38,275 bases of DNA, from NCBI GenBank assembly GCA_945883495.1, contig CAMCXS010000058.1:1-38275 (forward strand), given 5' to 3'. The DNA comes from Akkermansia muciniphila (GTDB lineage: Bacteria > Verrucomicrobiota > Verrucomicrobiia > Verrucomicrobiales > DEV007). The stretch's first letter is position 1, and the number at the start of each line of letters is the position of its first letter. The notes under the pieces were generated by a model, which searched no databases, was not told the origin of the DNA, and was given only the letters and a program-made list of their open reading frames with translations. Both the position numbers and the translations under genes were made by a program. Positions 15,159 through 24,346 of the stretch are shown here, one piece after another.

Positions 15159-18074
15159 GTGTCCGATCCGACTTCGATACACGCACGAGTGACGGGGGCC
15201 GCCTCTGGCCGGGCCGAAAGGCTTCGCGAGGCGATTCATCACGCCGCGCACCTTTTGCCTGCTCAAGGCCCAATTGGAGTCTTCGTGCATCACAACACCC
15301 TCCACGCGTTTCAACACTTGCCCTTTGAGGAGGCGGTGGTGAAGGCGGCCTCGATTTTTGGCAGCCAGCCGTTCCTGGCCGAAGCTGCCTACCGGCGCGA
15401 ACTTCAACGGGGGCGCATCGTGGAGGAGGACATCGCCGCGATTCTTGCTGGCGGTGAACCTCTCACGATTTGGGAGGAAGGTGGGCTGACTCGGAGAGCG
15501 CTGCGTCACGAGGTCCTGCTCCGGGGTCTGCGCCCCATTGACCCATGCAGCATCGAGTGGAACTTGCGCGACGGCAACTGGCTCCGGACATTTCGGCGAG
15601 ACTTGAGTGATTCGGCCAAATCCTCGCTCGCGGGTGACCTGCCCCGCAAGCTCTGGGCGGGCATCGAAACGAAGTTGGAGGTGTTCAAACCAGCTTCTCC
15701 GGCGTCGGAACGAGTACGAAAAGAGGGGATCGAGGCTGCCCACGACATCATCCATCCGGTGCTGATTCGTTTGGCGGCGGCCTTCCTGGATCAAGGCATT
15801 GCTTACTGGCCGATGCCGCTGCGAGAGACTGGATTATGGAAAGCTGCGCTGGCCATTCTCGATCAGTCGGCATGCTTCATGCCGGCTGGTCTGGAAGGGT
15901 TTCGCAACATTGTCCATGAGTTCCGGCAAGTGCCCGGCTCGCACGAGGATCGAATCATGGGGCTACTCGATCGTCTAGGAGTTCAGGAGGAGTCTTGGGG
16001 GATCTTTCTCCAACGAGAACTGCTTGCGTTGCCAGGTTGGGCAGGGTTGATCCATCGCCTGGAAGAGGAACCTGCGCTGGCTCCTCATGTGCGGCTACCC
16101 TTCTCGTTGCGGGAGTATCTGGCATTACGTCTGTTGCTTCTCCTTGGCGCGACGAGGAATCTGAGCAGCCGATCTGGTGAATCGGACATTGAGTTCTCGA
16201 GGGAGGTCGTGGACCGCCAGGGCTATTGTGATACGGCGCTGATTTTTGAGGTGGCGCAACTCTGTGGTCTCTCCACTGGGCGAATTGAGGCGATGCCCAG
16301 CGCAGTTTTCTTGGCGTTTGTCGCGGAGGTTAGGGCAATTGACGAGCTTGAGCGGCGGTGGCTGCTCCATTTGGCCTACGAGCGGCGGCATGAACGGCAG
16401 ATTTTGCTTCCTTTGGCCAAGTACCGGGCCGTGGCCATGTCACGTGGTGCGGCTTCGTCCTCGCGACTCGCCGCCCAGGTCATCTTCTGTATTGATGAGC
16501 GCGAAGAATCGATCAGGCGCCACCTAGAAGAAGTTGATCCGGATATTGAGACTTTGGGTGCTGCGGGGTTCTTTGGCGTGGCGGTCGACTATACAGGAAT
16601 CGATGACGCTCGTGGCGCGGCGCTCTGTCCGGTGGTGGTGAAGCCTCAAAATCAAGTGGTGGAGAAGGCGATTGGCGATCATACCGGTCTGCAATCTCGA
16701 CGCCGTGCCTTGCGGAAACTTTGGGCGCGGATGTTCCGGCAGAATTATGTGGCAAGCCGGACCTTGGTTCGCGGATGGTTGAGCACGGCAACCTTGGGAT
16801 TCTTATCGCTGTTCCCCCTGACCTTCCGGCTTCTCAATCCGCTGGCCTGCGCGAGAATTTCCGCTTGGCTCAATGCAGCCTTTTTGCCGGTGCCACGCAC
16901 GGAGTTAACGTTTGAGCGAGCCGACGAAGAGGGGCGGATAGCTGCCGGTGGATTGCTTCAAGGCTTCTCGCTTGAGGAAAAGGTGAACTGCGTGGCGAGT
17001 ATCCTAAAGCCAGCCGGTTTGCACAGGGACATCGCTCGTCTGGTGGTGGTGCTCGGCCATGGATCGACGAGTCTGAACAATCCCTTCGAATCCGCTTATG
17101 ATTGTGGCGCTTGTGGTGGGCGCCACGGCGGGCCCAACGCGCGTCTATTCTCTGCGATGGCGAATCATCCGAAGGTGCGGGAGGGGCTCTTGGCCCGGGG
17201 CATCGTGATCCCGGCGGATACGTGGTTTCTCGGCGGTTATCACGATACCTGTAGCGATGAGATCAAGCTGTTCGATCTGGAGCTTCTTCCTGAAGGTCAT
17301 CGCGCCGACGTCAACCGGGTGCGGGAGTCGTTGGACGAAGCCAGGGCGCGGAGTGCGCATGAGCGGACGCGCCGGTTTGAGGCGGCCTCTCCGCAATTGA
17401 CGTTCCAGCAAGCGTTGCGGCACGTGCAAGAGCGCTCCGAGCATTTGGGTGAGCCCCGGCCTGAGTACGGACATTGCACCAACGCGGTCTGTATCGTAGG
17501 GAGGCGTTCCACGACTCGTGGCTTGTTCTTAGACCGCCGCTCCTTCCTCGTATCGTATGACGCCACCAAGGATCCCACCGACGAAGGGCTCAGCAGGGTT
17601 CTCGGGGCAGTGACGCCAGTTTGTGCGGGGATTAACTTGGAGTATTACTTCTCTTCCGTGGACAACGAGCGGTATGGCTGCGGCACGAAGCTTCCCCACA
17701 ACATTACCGGCTTGGTGGGAGTGATGAATGGCTTTCAGAGCGATCTGAGAACGGGACTGCCCCTGCAGACGGTGGAGATTCATGAACCCGTACGGATTCT
17801 CTTCGTGGTAGAGTCGACGCCAATACGGGTGCTCTCGACGATGCGAGCCAATCCGCAGCTCCATGAGTTTCTTCACAACCGGTGGATTCGCTTGGCGGCG
17901 CTCGATCCGTTCAGCGGTGAAATTCACGTCTACCGGGACGGTGTGTTTGAAGTTCTGCAGGTCGACGACTCCCCTCTACCCGAGGCTCCCTCGTCGCTGG
18001 CATGGTATGGCGGCAAGTCGGAGCATCTTCCCTTGGCAAGAATTCATGCCGGAGGGATCACGAACGCTGCCTAG
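15159..18074 (+). CDS. dabA: DabA, DUF2309 subunit of the DAB inorganic carbon transporter
   Basis: A 971-residue DUF2309 protein, the large peripheral subunit of the DAB complex. DAB complexes are thought to couple membrane ion flow to one-way hydration of CO2 to bicarbonate. The zinc site resembles that of carbonic anhydrases. Candidate ligands here are C444 and D446 (FCIDEREESIRRHLEE), H634 (LGHGSTSLNN) and C649 (YDCGACGGRHGGPNAR). The 2-residue and 15-residue spacings match those of the characterised Halothiobacillus DabA ligands (C351, D353, H524, C539). The N-terminus (GVFVHHNTLHAFQHLPFE) is also typical. The start is GTG 15159. It is larger than the roughly 830-residue sulfur-oxidiser form. 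Only one base separates it from dabB. Confidence 0.95.
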   Translation: MSDPTSIHARVTGAASGRAERLREAIHHAAHLLPAQGPIGVFVHHNTLHAFQHLPFEEAVVKAASIFGSQPFLAEAAYRRELQRGRIVEEDIAAILAGGEPLTIWEEGGLTRRALRHEVLLRGLRPIDPCSIEWNLRDGNWLRTFRRDLSDSAKSSLAGDLPRKLWAGIETKLEVFKPASPASERVRKEGIEAAHDIIHPVLIRLAAAFLDQGIAYWPMPLRETGLWKAALAILDQSACFMPAGLEGFRNIVHEFRQVPGSHEDRIMGLLDRLGVQEESWGIFLQRELLALPGWAGLIHRLEEEPALAPHVRLPFSLREYLALRLLLLLGATRNLSSRSGESDIEFSREVVDRQGYCDTALIFEVAQLCGLSTGRIEAMPSAVFLAFVAEVRAIDELERRWLLHLAYERRHERQILLPLAKYRAVAMSRGAASSSRLAAQVIFCIDEREESIRRHLEEVDPDIETLGAAGFFGVAVDYTGIDDARGAALCPVVVKPQNQVVEKAIGDHTGLQSRRRALRKLWARMFRQNYVASRTLVRGWLSTATLGFLSLFPLTFRLLNPLACARISAWLNAAFLPVPRTELTFERADEEGRIAAGGLLQGFSLEEKVNCVASILKPAGLHRDIARLVVVLGHGSTSLNNPFESAYDCGACGGRHGGPNARLFSAMANHPKVREGLLARGIVIPADTWFLGGYHDTCSDEIKLFDLELLPEGHRADVNRVRESLDEARARSAHERTRRFEAASPQLTFQQALRHVQERSEHLGEPRPEYGHCTNAVCIVGRRSTTRGLFLDRRSFLVSYDATKDPTDEGLSRVLGAVTPVCAGINLEYYFSSVDNERYGCGTKLPHNITGLVGVMNGFQSDLRTGLPLQTVEIHEPVRILFVVESTPIRVLSTMRANPQLHEFLHNRWIRLAALDPFSGEIHVYRDGVFEVLQVDDSPLPEAPSSLAWYGGKSEHLPLARIHAGGITNAA

Positions 18075-18075
18075 T

Positions 18076-19470
18076 ATGGATATCGGACTCAACGGACAGA
18101 TCTTGGTAGGCCTGGTCATCGCGCCAGCTCTCTTGTTTTTGGCACTCGCCGTCTTTTGGCTTCTGGGCTGGAAGGGGCAAGAAAAGATCGTATGCGCGCT
18201 GACCGGATTCCTGTTTCTGGGGTTGACCCTCGGGACGGGAGTGCTCGCGTTCAGGATGGTCAGGCACCGTCTGCCCAGCGTATCGGTGGATTTAGGGAAT
18301 TGGTTCGCGATCGGTGACTATGGTTTCCCGTTGCGATTGACCGTTGATCGCCTGTCCCTGCCGATGGTGGGCTTGACGGTTGTTTTGGTGGGCCTAGTCG
18401 GCAAGTTTTCCACGCTCTACCTACACCGTGATCCAGGGCATCTTCGCTTTTTTCTGCTGATTCAGCTTTATGCGTTTGGCTCGCTGTTGCTGTTCACGGC
18501 GGGATCCATTGATTTGTTGATGGCCGGCTGGGAGCTGGTGGGGATCACCTCCGTTCTCCTCATCGGATTCTTTAGTTATCGCCGGGAACCGGTGCTCAAT
18601 GCGATTCGCGTGTTCGCTACGTACCGCCTCGCGGACATCTGTATCCTGGTGGCCGTCTTTCTTGCGCATCACTGGTATGGCAGTGGGCTCTGGAGCGCGC
18701 TGATTACTGGAGAGTGGCCGATGCAAAAATCCGCTGTGGGCGGACCTGAGTTGAATATCCTCGGCGTGTTGCTTGTTTTGGCCGCGTGTGGCAAGTCATC
18801 TCAGGGGCCATTTTTTGGCTGGTTGCCCCGAGCTATGGAGGGACCGACGCCGTCGAGCGCCATTTTTTATGGTGCGATCTCGGTCCACGCGGGGGCGTAT
18901 CTGGTGTTGCGGATTGAACCTTTGCTGGAGAGCGCGCCCGTGGCTCGTTATGTTTTGATGGCGATTGGGATCTCCACGGCGGTGGTGGCGACGCTGATTC
19001 ACCGCACCTGCACCGATGTAAAGACGGGGCTTTCTTACGCTTCCATGACGCAGCTTGCGGTAATCTTCACGGAAGTGAGCTTGGGCTGGACGATGGTGGC
19101 GATGCTCCATATTGCTGGGCACGTCGCGGTGCGGACGGCGCAATTTCTCCGCGCGCCATCCATGCTTCATGAGTATCGCCAGCTGCACGCGGCATCAGGT
19201 GGGCAGATTGGTGAAACCGGCGAGCATTACGAGGCGTTGGTGCCGCACAAGCTGCAGTTATGGTTATACGGTCTGGGCCTGGATCGGGGACACTATGATG
19301 CCATTGTGGATCGCCTGGTAATTGCGCCCATGGTTTGCCTGTCCGCGGTTTTGAATCGGATCGAGCCTACCTGGATGGGCGGATCGAGTCCGGCGAAAGC
19401 ATCCAAATCAGAAGCTGAGGAAGTGGCCGGGGACCTAGTAACTGAGAATTCCCATGACGCACCTGTCTGA
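18076..19470 (+). CDS. dabB: DabB, NuoL/MrpA-like membrane subunit of the DAB transporter
   Basis: A 464-residue polytopic membrane protein of the proton-pumping antiporter family (NuoL/NuoM/MrpA). It begins at ATG 18076, one base after the dabA stop; the frame is open further upstream inside dabA but that part is a shadow. Key channel residues are kept: the TM5 glutamate in AGWELVG (E153), a lysine in AACGKSSQGPFFGWLPRAME (K240), PTPSSA and H271. The tail after residue 400 is hydrophilic. DabB forms the membrane channel that energises DabA. Its end overlaps the next gene by 17 bp. Confidence 0.93.
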   Translation: MDIGLNGQILVGLVIAPALLFLALAVFWLLGWKGQEKIVCALTGFLFLGLTLGTGVLAFRMVRHRLPSVSVDLGNWFAIGDYGFPLRLTVDRLSLPMVGLTVVLVGLVGKFSTLYLHRDPGHLRFFLLIQLYAFGSLLLFTAGSIDLLMAGWELVGITSVLLIGFFSYRREPVLNAIRVFATYRLADICILVAVFLAHHWYGSGLWSALITGEWPMQKSAVGGPELNILGVLLVLAACGKSSQGPFFGWLPRAMEGPTPSSAIFYGAISVHAGAYLVLRIEPLLESAPVARYVLMAIGISTAVVATLIHRTCTDVKTGLSYASMTQLAVIFTEVSLGWTMVAMLHIAGHVAVRTAQFLRAPSMLHEYRQLHAASGGQIGETGEHYEALVPHKLQLWLYGLGLDRGHYDAIVDRLVIAPMVCLSAVLNRIEPTWMGGSSPAKASKSEAEEVAGDLVTENSHDAPV

Positions 19471-20881
19471 AGCCATTCCGCACCTCAGTTTGCCGCTCCT
19501 CAGTGCCACTCTGTCGTTTACGATGGCGGCCTGTGTCTTGATCCTAGTGCTGGGGGGGAGTGGTGCCACCCGGGCACTGGCTGTCCTCTGTCAGCTTAGC
19601 TCAATTGGCTTTCTGACCGGCGCTGCTTGGTTGCGCGCTCGATCGGGTCACAACGAGTTGCTCGATCCATTGTGGCATCAGGTGAAGGTCGATTCCGTGA
19701 ATGAAGCCATTTTGGTGCTTTATGGTGTGTTGACGCTGACGATTCTTCTCTTGGCGCCGCGCAGGGACGCGACCGGAGGCTTCCTAGTCGGCGTGTTGTT
19801 CTTGTTTGCGGCCACCGTGTTTACCTATGGGGCGACCAGTGTCGCTGGCTTCGGGGCGGGTTGGGTGCTGAGCGCTCTGCCGTTTGCCCTGGGTTGTTTC
19901 CGGACTCCCGGGGTGGCACATTCGCCGGCGCTGTGGATTGCGGTGGCCATTAGCGGCGTGGCGTTGATGGGAGCGGCCGGGCTGATGGGGACCTCGGGGA
20001 TGGACTTTAGCCATGCCAACGGATTGGCGATGGCGCTCTTGCTGCTGGCGGTGGCATTGAGAAAAGGGATTTTCCCAGTCCATTCCTGGTTGGCCCAGGC
20101 TTTCGAGAGAGGGTCTTTATTGCCAACTGTGCTCTTTTACAACGGCCACTGCGGTGCGCTCCTTCTGGTGCGGGCGGAATCGACTCACTTGGAAGCGGTC
20201 GTTCAGCAAATGCTGCATTATATCTGTTGGGGGGCGCTCCTTACCGCTCTCTACACATCGTTTTTGATGATCGCCGAGAGAAAGCCACGGCGCCTCTTGG
20301 CAATGCTTTGCGTCAGCCAAGCATCCTTCATTCTCGCAGGACTTTCGAGCGGGAGCCATTACGGCATCACTGGGGCGCTCATTCATTGGCTAGTGGTGGC
20401 CGCTGCATCGACCGGGCTGGTGAGCGTTTACCGTGCACTGGAGGTTCGCTGTGCGGGAGTGGAACGGAGCACCGAGGGACACCTAGGTCTTGGGGCGCAC
20501 GCGCCTCGGCTCGCAGTCTTTTTCCTTGTGTGCGGCCTCGCTTTGGTAGGACTTCCGGGAACTTTGGGTTACTCCGCGGAGGATCTCCTCTTTCATGGCG
20601 CATTGGAGTCGCAACCGGTGATCGGCGTTGCACTTCACTTGGCGACCGCCTTGAATGCGATTCACCTGTTCCGGCTCTTCTCCCGCCTATTCCTGGGCCG
20701 ACTGGCGTCAGAGGTCGCCGAGATCCCCGACGCGCTGTTCCGGGAGCGTCTTCCGCTCACCATGTGCCTGCTTTTTTTGGTGGTTGGTGGTTTGATTCCA
20801 GCGCCCATCCTGCGTCACCGAGAGGCGGTCGCTCAGCGAATTCATGCCGCGCTGGAGCATGAGGCGGCACAAAGTCATTGA
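19454..20881 (+). CDS. second NuoM/NuoN-like membrane subunit in the dab operon
   Basis: A 475-residue membrane protein with about 12-14 helices, overlapping dabB by 17 bp. It belongs to the same antiporter-like superfamily, as shown by VALRKGIFPVHSWLAQAFE (with K204) followed by GSLLPTVLFYNGHCGALLL, and LIAERKPRRLLAMLCVSQAS. At the position of the conserved TM5 glutamate the sequence is GAGWVLSALP, with V138 instead of Glu. This suggests an altered or inactive ion channel half. It is not the usual second DAB gene. It could be an accessory subunit of the DAB complex or part of a separate two-subunit channel. Confidence 0.8.
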   Translation: MTHLSEAIPHLSLPLLSATLSFTMAACVLILVLGGSGATRALAVLCQLSSIGFLTGAAWLRARSGHNELLDPLWHQVKVDSVNEAILVLYGVLTLTILLLAPRRDATGGFLVGVLFLFAATVFTYGATSVAGFGAGWVLSALPFALGCFRTPGVAHSPALWIAVAISGVALMGAAGLMGTSGMDFSHANGLAMALLLLAVALRKGIFPVHSWLAQAFERGSLLPTVLFYNGHCGALLLVRAESTHLEAVVQQMLHYICWGALLTALYTSFLMIAERKPRRLLAMLCVSQASFILAGLSSGSHYGITGALIHWLVVAAASTGLVSVYRALEVRCAGVERSTEGHLGLGAHAPRLAVFFLVCGLALVGLPGTLGYSAEDLLFHGALESQPVIGVALHLATALNAIHLFRLFSRLFLGRLASEVAEIPDALFRERLPLTMCLLFLVVGGLIPAPILRHREAVAQRIHAALEHEAAQSH

Positions 20882-20910
20882 ATCCCCTCAGTCGCGTATT
20901 ATCAACAAAC

Positions 20911-21666
20911 ATGAAACGTAAGGTTTGCCTGCTGTTGGTGGTCACCTGCCTCACTTCCGTGTCGGCCCAGACTCCGACGAAGATCACAGCGGACAACAAC
21001 AACGTGTGGCTCAACTACGTCGGCGATCACCCGCTCGGCGAAGGGCCGTGGGGGTTGCACTTGGAATTGCAGAATCGCCGCTCGGACTGGGGCGGGGACT
21101 GGCAGCAGGTTCTCTTCCGCCCCGGCATCAATTATCAGTACAGCCCTTCCGTTCGCTTCAGTGCGGGCTATGCCTACGTGCACACCTTTCCGAACGGTGA
21201 GTATCCGGCGGCGGCGGATTTTCCTGAGCACCGCGCCTGGGAACAAGTCACGCAGAAATTTCAGTTCCTAGGGCTCGATTGGCAGCAACGGCTCCGTTTG
21301 GAGCAGCGCTGGATTGGTGAGGTCGGCTTGGATGACAACGGTGACTCCGAGCTCTTAGACTGGCGCGCCGAGAACCGGGGCCGGTACATGCTGCGCACGG
21401 AGATCCCGCTGACGGACGACAAAAAGAACTATGTCGCCATTTGGGACGAGGTGTTTCTCAACTTCGGCGGCAACGTGCTCGGCAATACCTTCGATCAGAA
21501 TCGGGCCTTCGTTGGCTATGGCCGCAAGCTCGGCGATTTTCTCCGATTGGAAACCGGATACATGGAGCAGACCGTGCAGCGCCGGGGCGGGCTGTTTCAA
21601 GAGAATGACCACACCATCGCCGTGTGGCTGATGTCCTCCGCTCCGTTGAATGTTTCCCATCCGTGA
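20911..21666 (+). CDS. DUF2490 outer-membrane beta-barrel protein
   Basis: A 251-residue exported protein. The signal peptide is VCLLLVVTCLTSVSA, cut before QTPTK. The mature part has the DUF2490 pattern: alternating strands (LHLELQNRRSD, VLFRPGINYQYSPSVRFSAGYAY), a repeated R-x-R-x-EQR motif (LRLEQRWIGE) and a FDQNRAFVGYGRKLGDFLRLETGYM ending (written here as FDQNRAFVGYG and LRLETGYMEQ). Members are thought to be small outer-membrane barrels of unknown function. The frame is open from TTG 20878 overlapping the previous stop, but ATG 20911 gives a proper signal peptide. It lies 29 bp behind the dab genes, so it is probably cotranscribed. Confidence 0.8.
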   Translation: MKRKVCLLLVVTCLTSVSAQTPTKITADNNNVWLNYVGDHPLGEGPWGLHLELQNRRSDWGGDWQQVLFRPGINYQYSPSVRFSAGYAYVHTFPNGEYPAAADFPEHRAWEQVTQKFQFLGLDWQQRLRLEQRWIGEVGLDDNGDSELLDWRAENRGRYMLRTEIPLTDDKKNYVAIWDEVFLNFGGNVLGNTFDQNRAFVGYGRKLGDFLRLETGYMEQTVQRRGGLFQENDHTIAVWLMSSAPLNVSHP

Positions 21667-21789
21667 CCGGGAAACCCTTTCTCGACCTTACGGTTCGGCG
21701 CAGTTCTTCGAGAACATGGATCGATGGAGTCATCGACGATTGCGTTGGGCCTTCTCGCCTCGCTGAGCCGAGTGATCTCTGGCTTTGGG

Positions 21790-22674
21790 TTAACGAGTGG
21801 AAGCAGATGCGTCCGAGGCGGGTGGGGCGATCACCGGTGCTGGGACGTTCAGACCAAGAGCTTGGCGGACCTCGGCCAAAATAGGAACGAGTAGTGGAAT
21901 CCCACGTTCAAGATTGGGGAGCGCCATGAGGTGATCATGAAGGGCGGTCCAAGCCGCGCGCGCTTCCATGGGACGGCCAGCTTGGCTGAGAATTTGGGCA
22001 CGGCGGGCCATCCACGGTTCCGGTCGGGGCCAAAAGTCTTTGAGGAGATCCGCATTGCGGAGAGCGATTTCGTAGTTTTGGACCCAGATCGCGGCTTCGA
22101 GCTGCTGAATCAGGAAATCAGGATCCGCGCCCGATTGGCGGAGACCTTGTTCAAAGAGATCGATGCCCGTCTCCGGCAGACCGAGCGCGACGAGTCCAGC
22201 TGCGGCGTCGAGAAACCATTGGCGTTGTGTGGAGTTCTTCTCTTTGAATGCGGCTTGGTAGTCGTGGAGAGCCTTTTCCGGGGCGCGGAGTTTCAGATAC
22301 ACTTTGCCACGCTCTGCTAAGGCGGGGGCGTGGTTGGGCTGCGCTTCCAGCACGTCATCGAGCGCATAAAGCGCCATTTGAAAGTCGCCACCGGTGCAGA
22401 AGGCGCGTCCCTCCAAGAAGCGAGTGGGATGCTTGCCGGGAGCGAGGCGCTCGACCCGTTCCACCTCCGCCAAGCACGCCGCCCAGTCGCCATGATCGAC
22501 GTGGGCCACAGCGAGTTGAAAATGAAGGGAATCGTCGTTCGGAGAAGCCTCTAGCAGACTATTCAACCGCTTCAGCACATCGTGATACGCGCCGTCAGCG
22601 TGCCCGGTGGAAGGGACGAAAACAATCAGAAAAACGGCAAATGCAGAGGCGACAGTGCCGACGAATCCCTCCAT
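21790..22674 (-). CDS. exported TPR-repeat protein
   Basis: A 294-residue protein with an N-terminal hydrophobic segment (VASAFAVFLIVFVPSTGHA, residues 8-26) that looks like a signal peptide, though its n-region is acidic (MEGF) rather than basic. The rest is TPR-type helical repeats: SLHFQLAVAHVDHGDWAACL, ALAERGKVYLKLRAPEKALHD and ALGLPETGIDLFEQGLRQ. The C-terminus is Pro/Ala/Ser-rich. It is 63 bp downstream of the polysaccharide operon on the same strand. It may therefore assist export or chain-length control, as TPR proteins do in some exopolysaccharide systems. That link is only positional. Confidence 0.8.
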   Translation of the reverse strand: MEGFVGTVASAFAVFLIVFVPSTGHADGAYHDVLKRLNSLLEASPNDDSLHFQLAVAHVDHGDWAACLAEVERVERLAPGKHPTRFLEGRAFCTGGDFQMALYALDDVLEAQPNHAPALAERGKVYLKLRAPEKALHDYQAAFKEKNSTQRQWFLDAAAGLVALGLPETGIDLFEQGLRQSGADPDFLIQQLEAAIWVQNYEIALRNADLLKDFWPRPEPWMARRAQILSQAGRPMEARAAWTALHDHLMALPNLERGIPLLVPILAEVRQALGLNVPAPVIAPPASDASASTR

Positions 22675-22737
22675 GGTCCATTTCCATCTAGAGGGGGCAG
22701 GAAATTGATCAAGTGACGATTCCGTTACGAGCAGTGC

Positions 22738-23772
22738 CTACACCGGAGCAACGGGGCACTCATGGTGCTCCCAAGCGGCTTTTGCTCCGGCGTCGAGGAT
22801 GAGCTGGGCTTGCAGCGCGTTCAGGGGATCGCAGAGGGGAAGGAACGGTTTCTCCTCAGTGAGCGCCCAAAGGAAGTGCTGCGTCGGTTCCGCCAGGTGG
22901 GGAGGCAGAGCGGGAACCTCGATGGGTTGACCGTCGGGATGTTCCGCGGTGGCGTGGAGGATGCGGCCTTCCCGGTAGGGCTCGATCATGTAGGTTCCGG
23001 TGGTCCCGTGAATCACCGTGGTGTAGGCGGTGAGTTTGCCGGTTTGGGACCAGGAGCCTTCCAGTGTGGCCATGGCTTCGGGGTAGCGGACGATGAGGGT
23101 GGCATTGTCCTCCAAGGGGAAAAATGGTTTCGTCAAGGTCCCGGTGAATCCGGTGACGGACTGCGGATTTTGGAGGAGCACGCTGGCGAGATTGGCCCCG
23201 TAGCAGCAGTAATCGACCAGCACGCCACCGCCGTTGCGATGGGCATCGAAGAGCCATTCCTGGAAGTAGGGCGAGCAGCCGCAATTTTCCGGACCTTGGT
23301 GCGCGCCGCGGTAGCGGACGTGCCAGAGCCGGCCGAGGTGTCCTTCTTGGGCGAGGTGAATCCCATGTTGCAGGGCGGGCCACCAAGCGTAGGGCCAGTT
23401 CACCATCAGACGGACGCCGGCATTGCGGGTGGCTTCCAGCATGCGGCGGGCGTCGGCGCCATCCGCCGCCAAGGGCTTCTCCACCAAGACGTGCAGGCCC
23501 CGGGCGGCGGCGGCGCAGGTGAGGTCCGCTTTGGTGCGGTTATCCGTGAAAATGTAAACGGCGTGAAGCGTTTCGTCTTCTAGCACGGCTTCGTAGTTCG
23601 CATACGTCGGAAGGTGGAACTCCCTTTCAAAACGCTCCCGGAGCGCCGGATACGGGTCCGCCGCGGAGACGAGGCGCACGGCCGGATTCTCGAAGGCGCC
23701 GTGAAGGACGCCCCAGATGTGATCGTGGTGAAGACCGGCGACACCGATCCGCAAAGTTTCAGTTGGATTCAT
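22738..23772 (-). CDS. Gfo/Idh/MocA-family oxidoreductase
   Basis: A 344-residue NAD(P)-dependent dehydrogenase. The Rossmann start GVAGLHHDHIWG (10-21), the acidic position in SAADP and the family motif EKPLAAD with EKP at 98-100 are clear. The C-terminal part has the usual sheet domain (DNATLIVRYPEAMATLEGSW). Members oxidise or modify sugars and sugar nucleotides. Its position as last gene of a polysaccharide operon, overlapping the acetyltransferase by 14 bp, fits sugar modification. The exact substrate is not visible. The histidine-rich GLHHDHIWG loop in place of a canonical GxGxxG is typical of one branch of this family. Confidence 0.88.
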   Translation of the reverse strand: MNPTETLRIGVAGLHHDHIWGVLHGAFENPAVRLVSAADPYPALRERFEREFHLPTYANYEAVLEDETLHAVYIFTDNRTKADLTCAAAARGLHVLVEKPLAADGADARRMLEATRNAGVRLMVNWPYAWWPALQHGIHLAQEGHLGRLWHVRYRGAHQGPENCGCSPYFQEWLFDAHRNGGGVLVDYCCYGANLASVLLQNPQSVTGFTGTLTKPFFPLEDNATLIVRYPEAMATLEGSWSQTGKLTAYTTVIHGTTGTYMIEPYREGRILHATAEHPDGQPIEVPALPPHLAEPTQHFLWALTEEKPFLPLCDPLNALQAQLILDAGAKAAWEHHECPVAPV

Positions 23773-24346
23773 GCTGACTTAGAGAGGGATCTCCGTCCAG
23801 TTCGGCGCGGAGTTCGCGGTTCACCCGGGCCGGATTTCCCGCCACGATGGTGAACTGAGTGACGTCCCGGGTGATGACGCTGCCGGCGGCGGCCATGGCG
23901 TCCGGGCCGACGGTGATTCCGGGAGCGACAAAACATCCCGCGGCGATCCAGGAGCGATCGAGAATCTTGATGGGCGCAGTGATTAGGGGAAACGCCGCGG
24001 CATGGAAATCGTGCGACCCAGTGCAGAGGAAGGCGCGTTGCGAGAGGCAGCAGTGGGTGCCGATGGAGACGGGCGCGAGATTGAGGATGAGGACTTCCTC
24101 GCCGATCCACGAGTGATCCCCAATCTCGAACCGCCAGGGGAAGGTGATGTTGACGCGGGGGCGGATGACGACGCCTTGGCCCACGCGGGCTCCGAAGGCG
24201 CGAAGTAGCGTGGCCTTGAATCGGGATGGCCAGGGCCAAGGGGAGAGGAAAAAGAGGATCTTGGCGACACCCCACAGCGCTTCCTTCCACCGGGAGGCGC
24301 CCCGGTCGAAATGGGCTTTGGTCGCTTCAAAGGCCAGAAGATCCAT
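23759..24346 (-). CDS. WcaF-type hexapeptide-repeat acetyltransferase
   Basis: A 195-residue left-handed beta-helix acetyltransferase like WcaF of colanic acid synthesis. It transfers acetyl from acetyl-CoA to a sugar hydroxyl. It shows LLRAFGARVGQGVVIRP, then VNITFPWRFEIGDHSWIGEE, the catalytic histidine in TGSHDF (H112) and late hexapeptide turns (GPDAMAAAGSVITRDV, IVAGNPAR). ATG 24346 is preferred over the upstream 24397: it gives the usual MDLLAFEATKAHFDRGAS-like start and only 20 bp overlap with the gene before. It overlaps the Gfo/Idh/MocA gene by 14 bp. Confidence 0.88.
   Translation of the reverse strand: MDLLAFEATKAHFDRGASRWKEALWGVAKILFFLSPWPWPSRFKATLLRAFGARVGQGVVIRPRVNITFPWRFEIGDHSWIGEEVLILNLAPVSIGTHCCLSQRAFLCTGSHDFHAAAFPLITAPIKILDRSWIAAGCFVAPGITVGPDAMAAAGSVITRDVTQFTIVAGNPARVNRELRAELDGDPSLSQHESN

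Noticed and set aside
14676-15794. 372-residue minus-strand open frame across the SulP-dabA divergent region
   Set aside because: It would cover two clear genes with strong family motifs on other frames.
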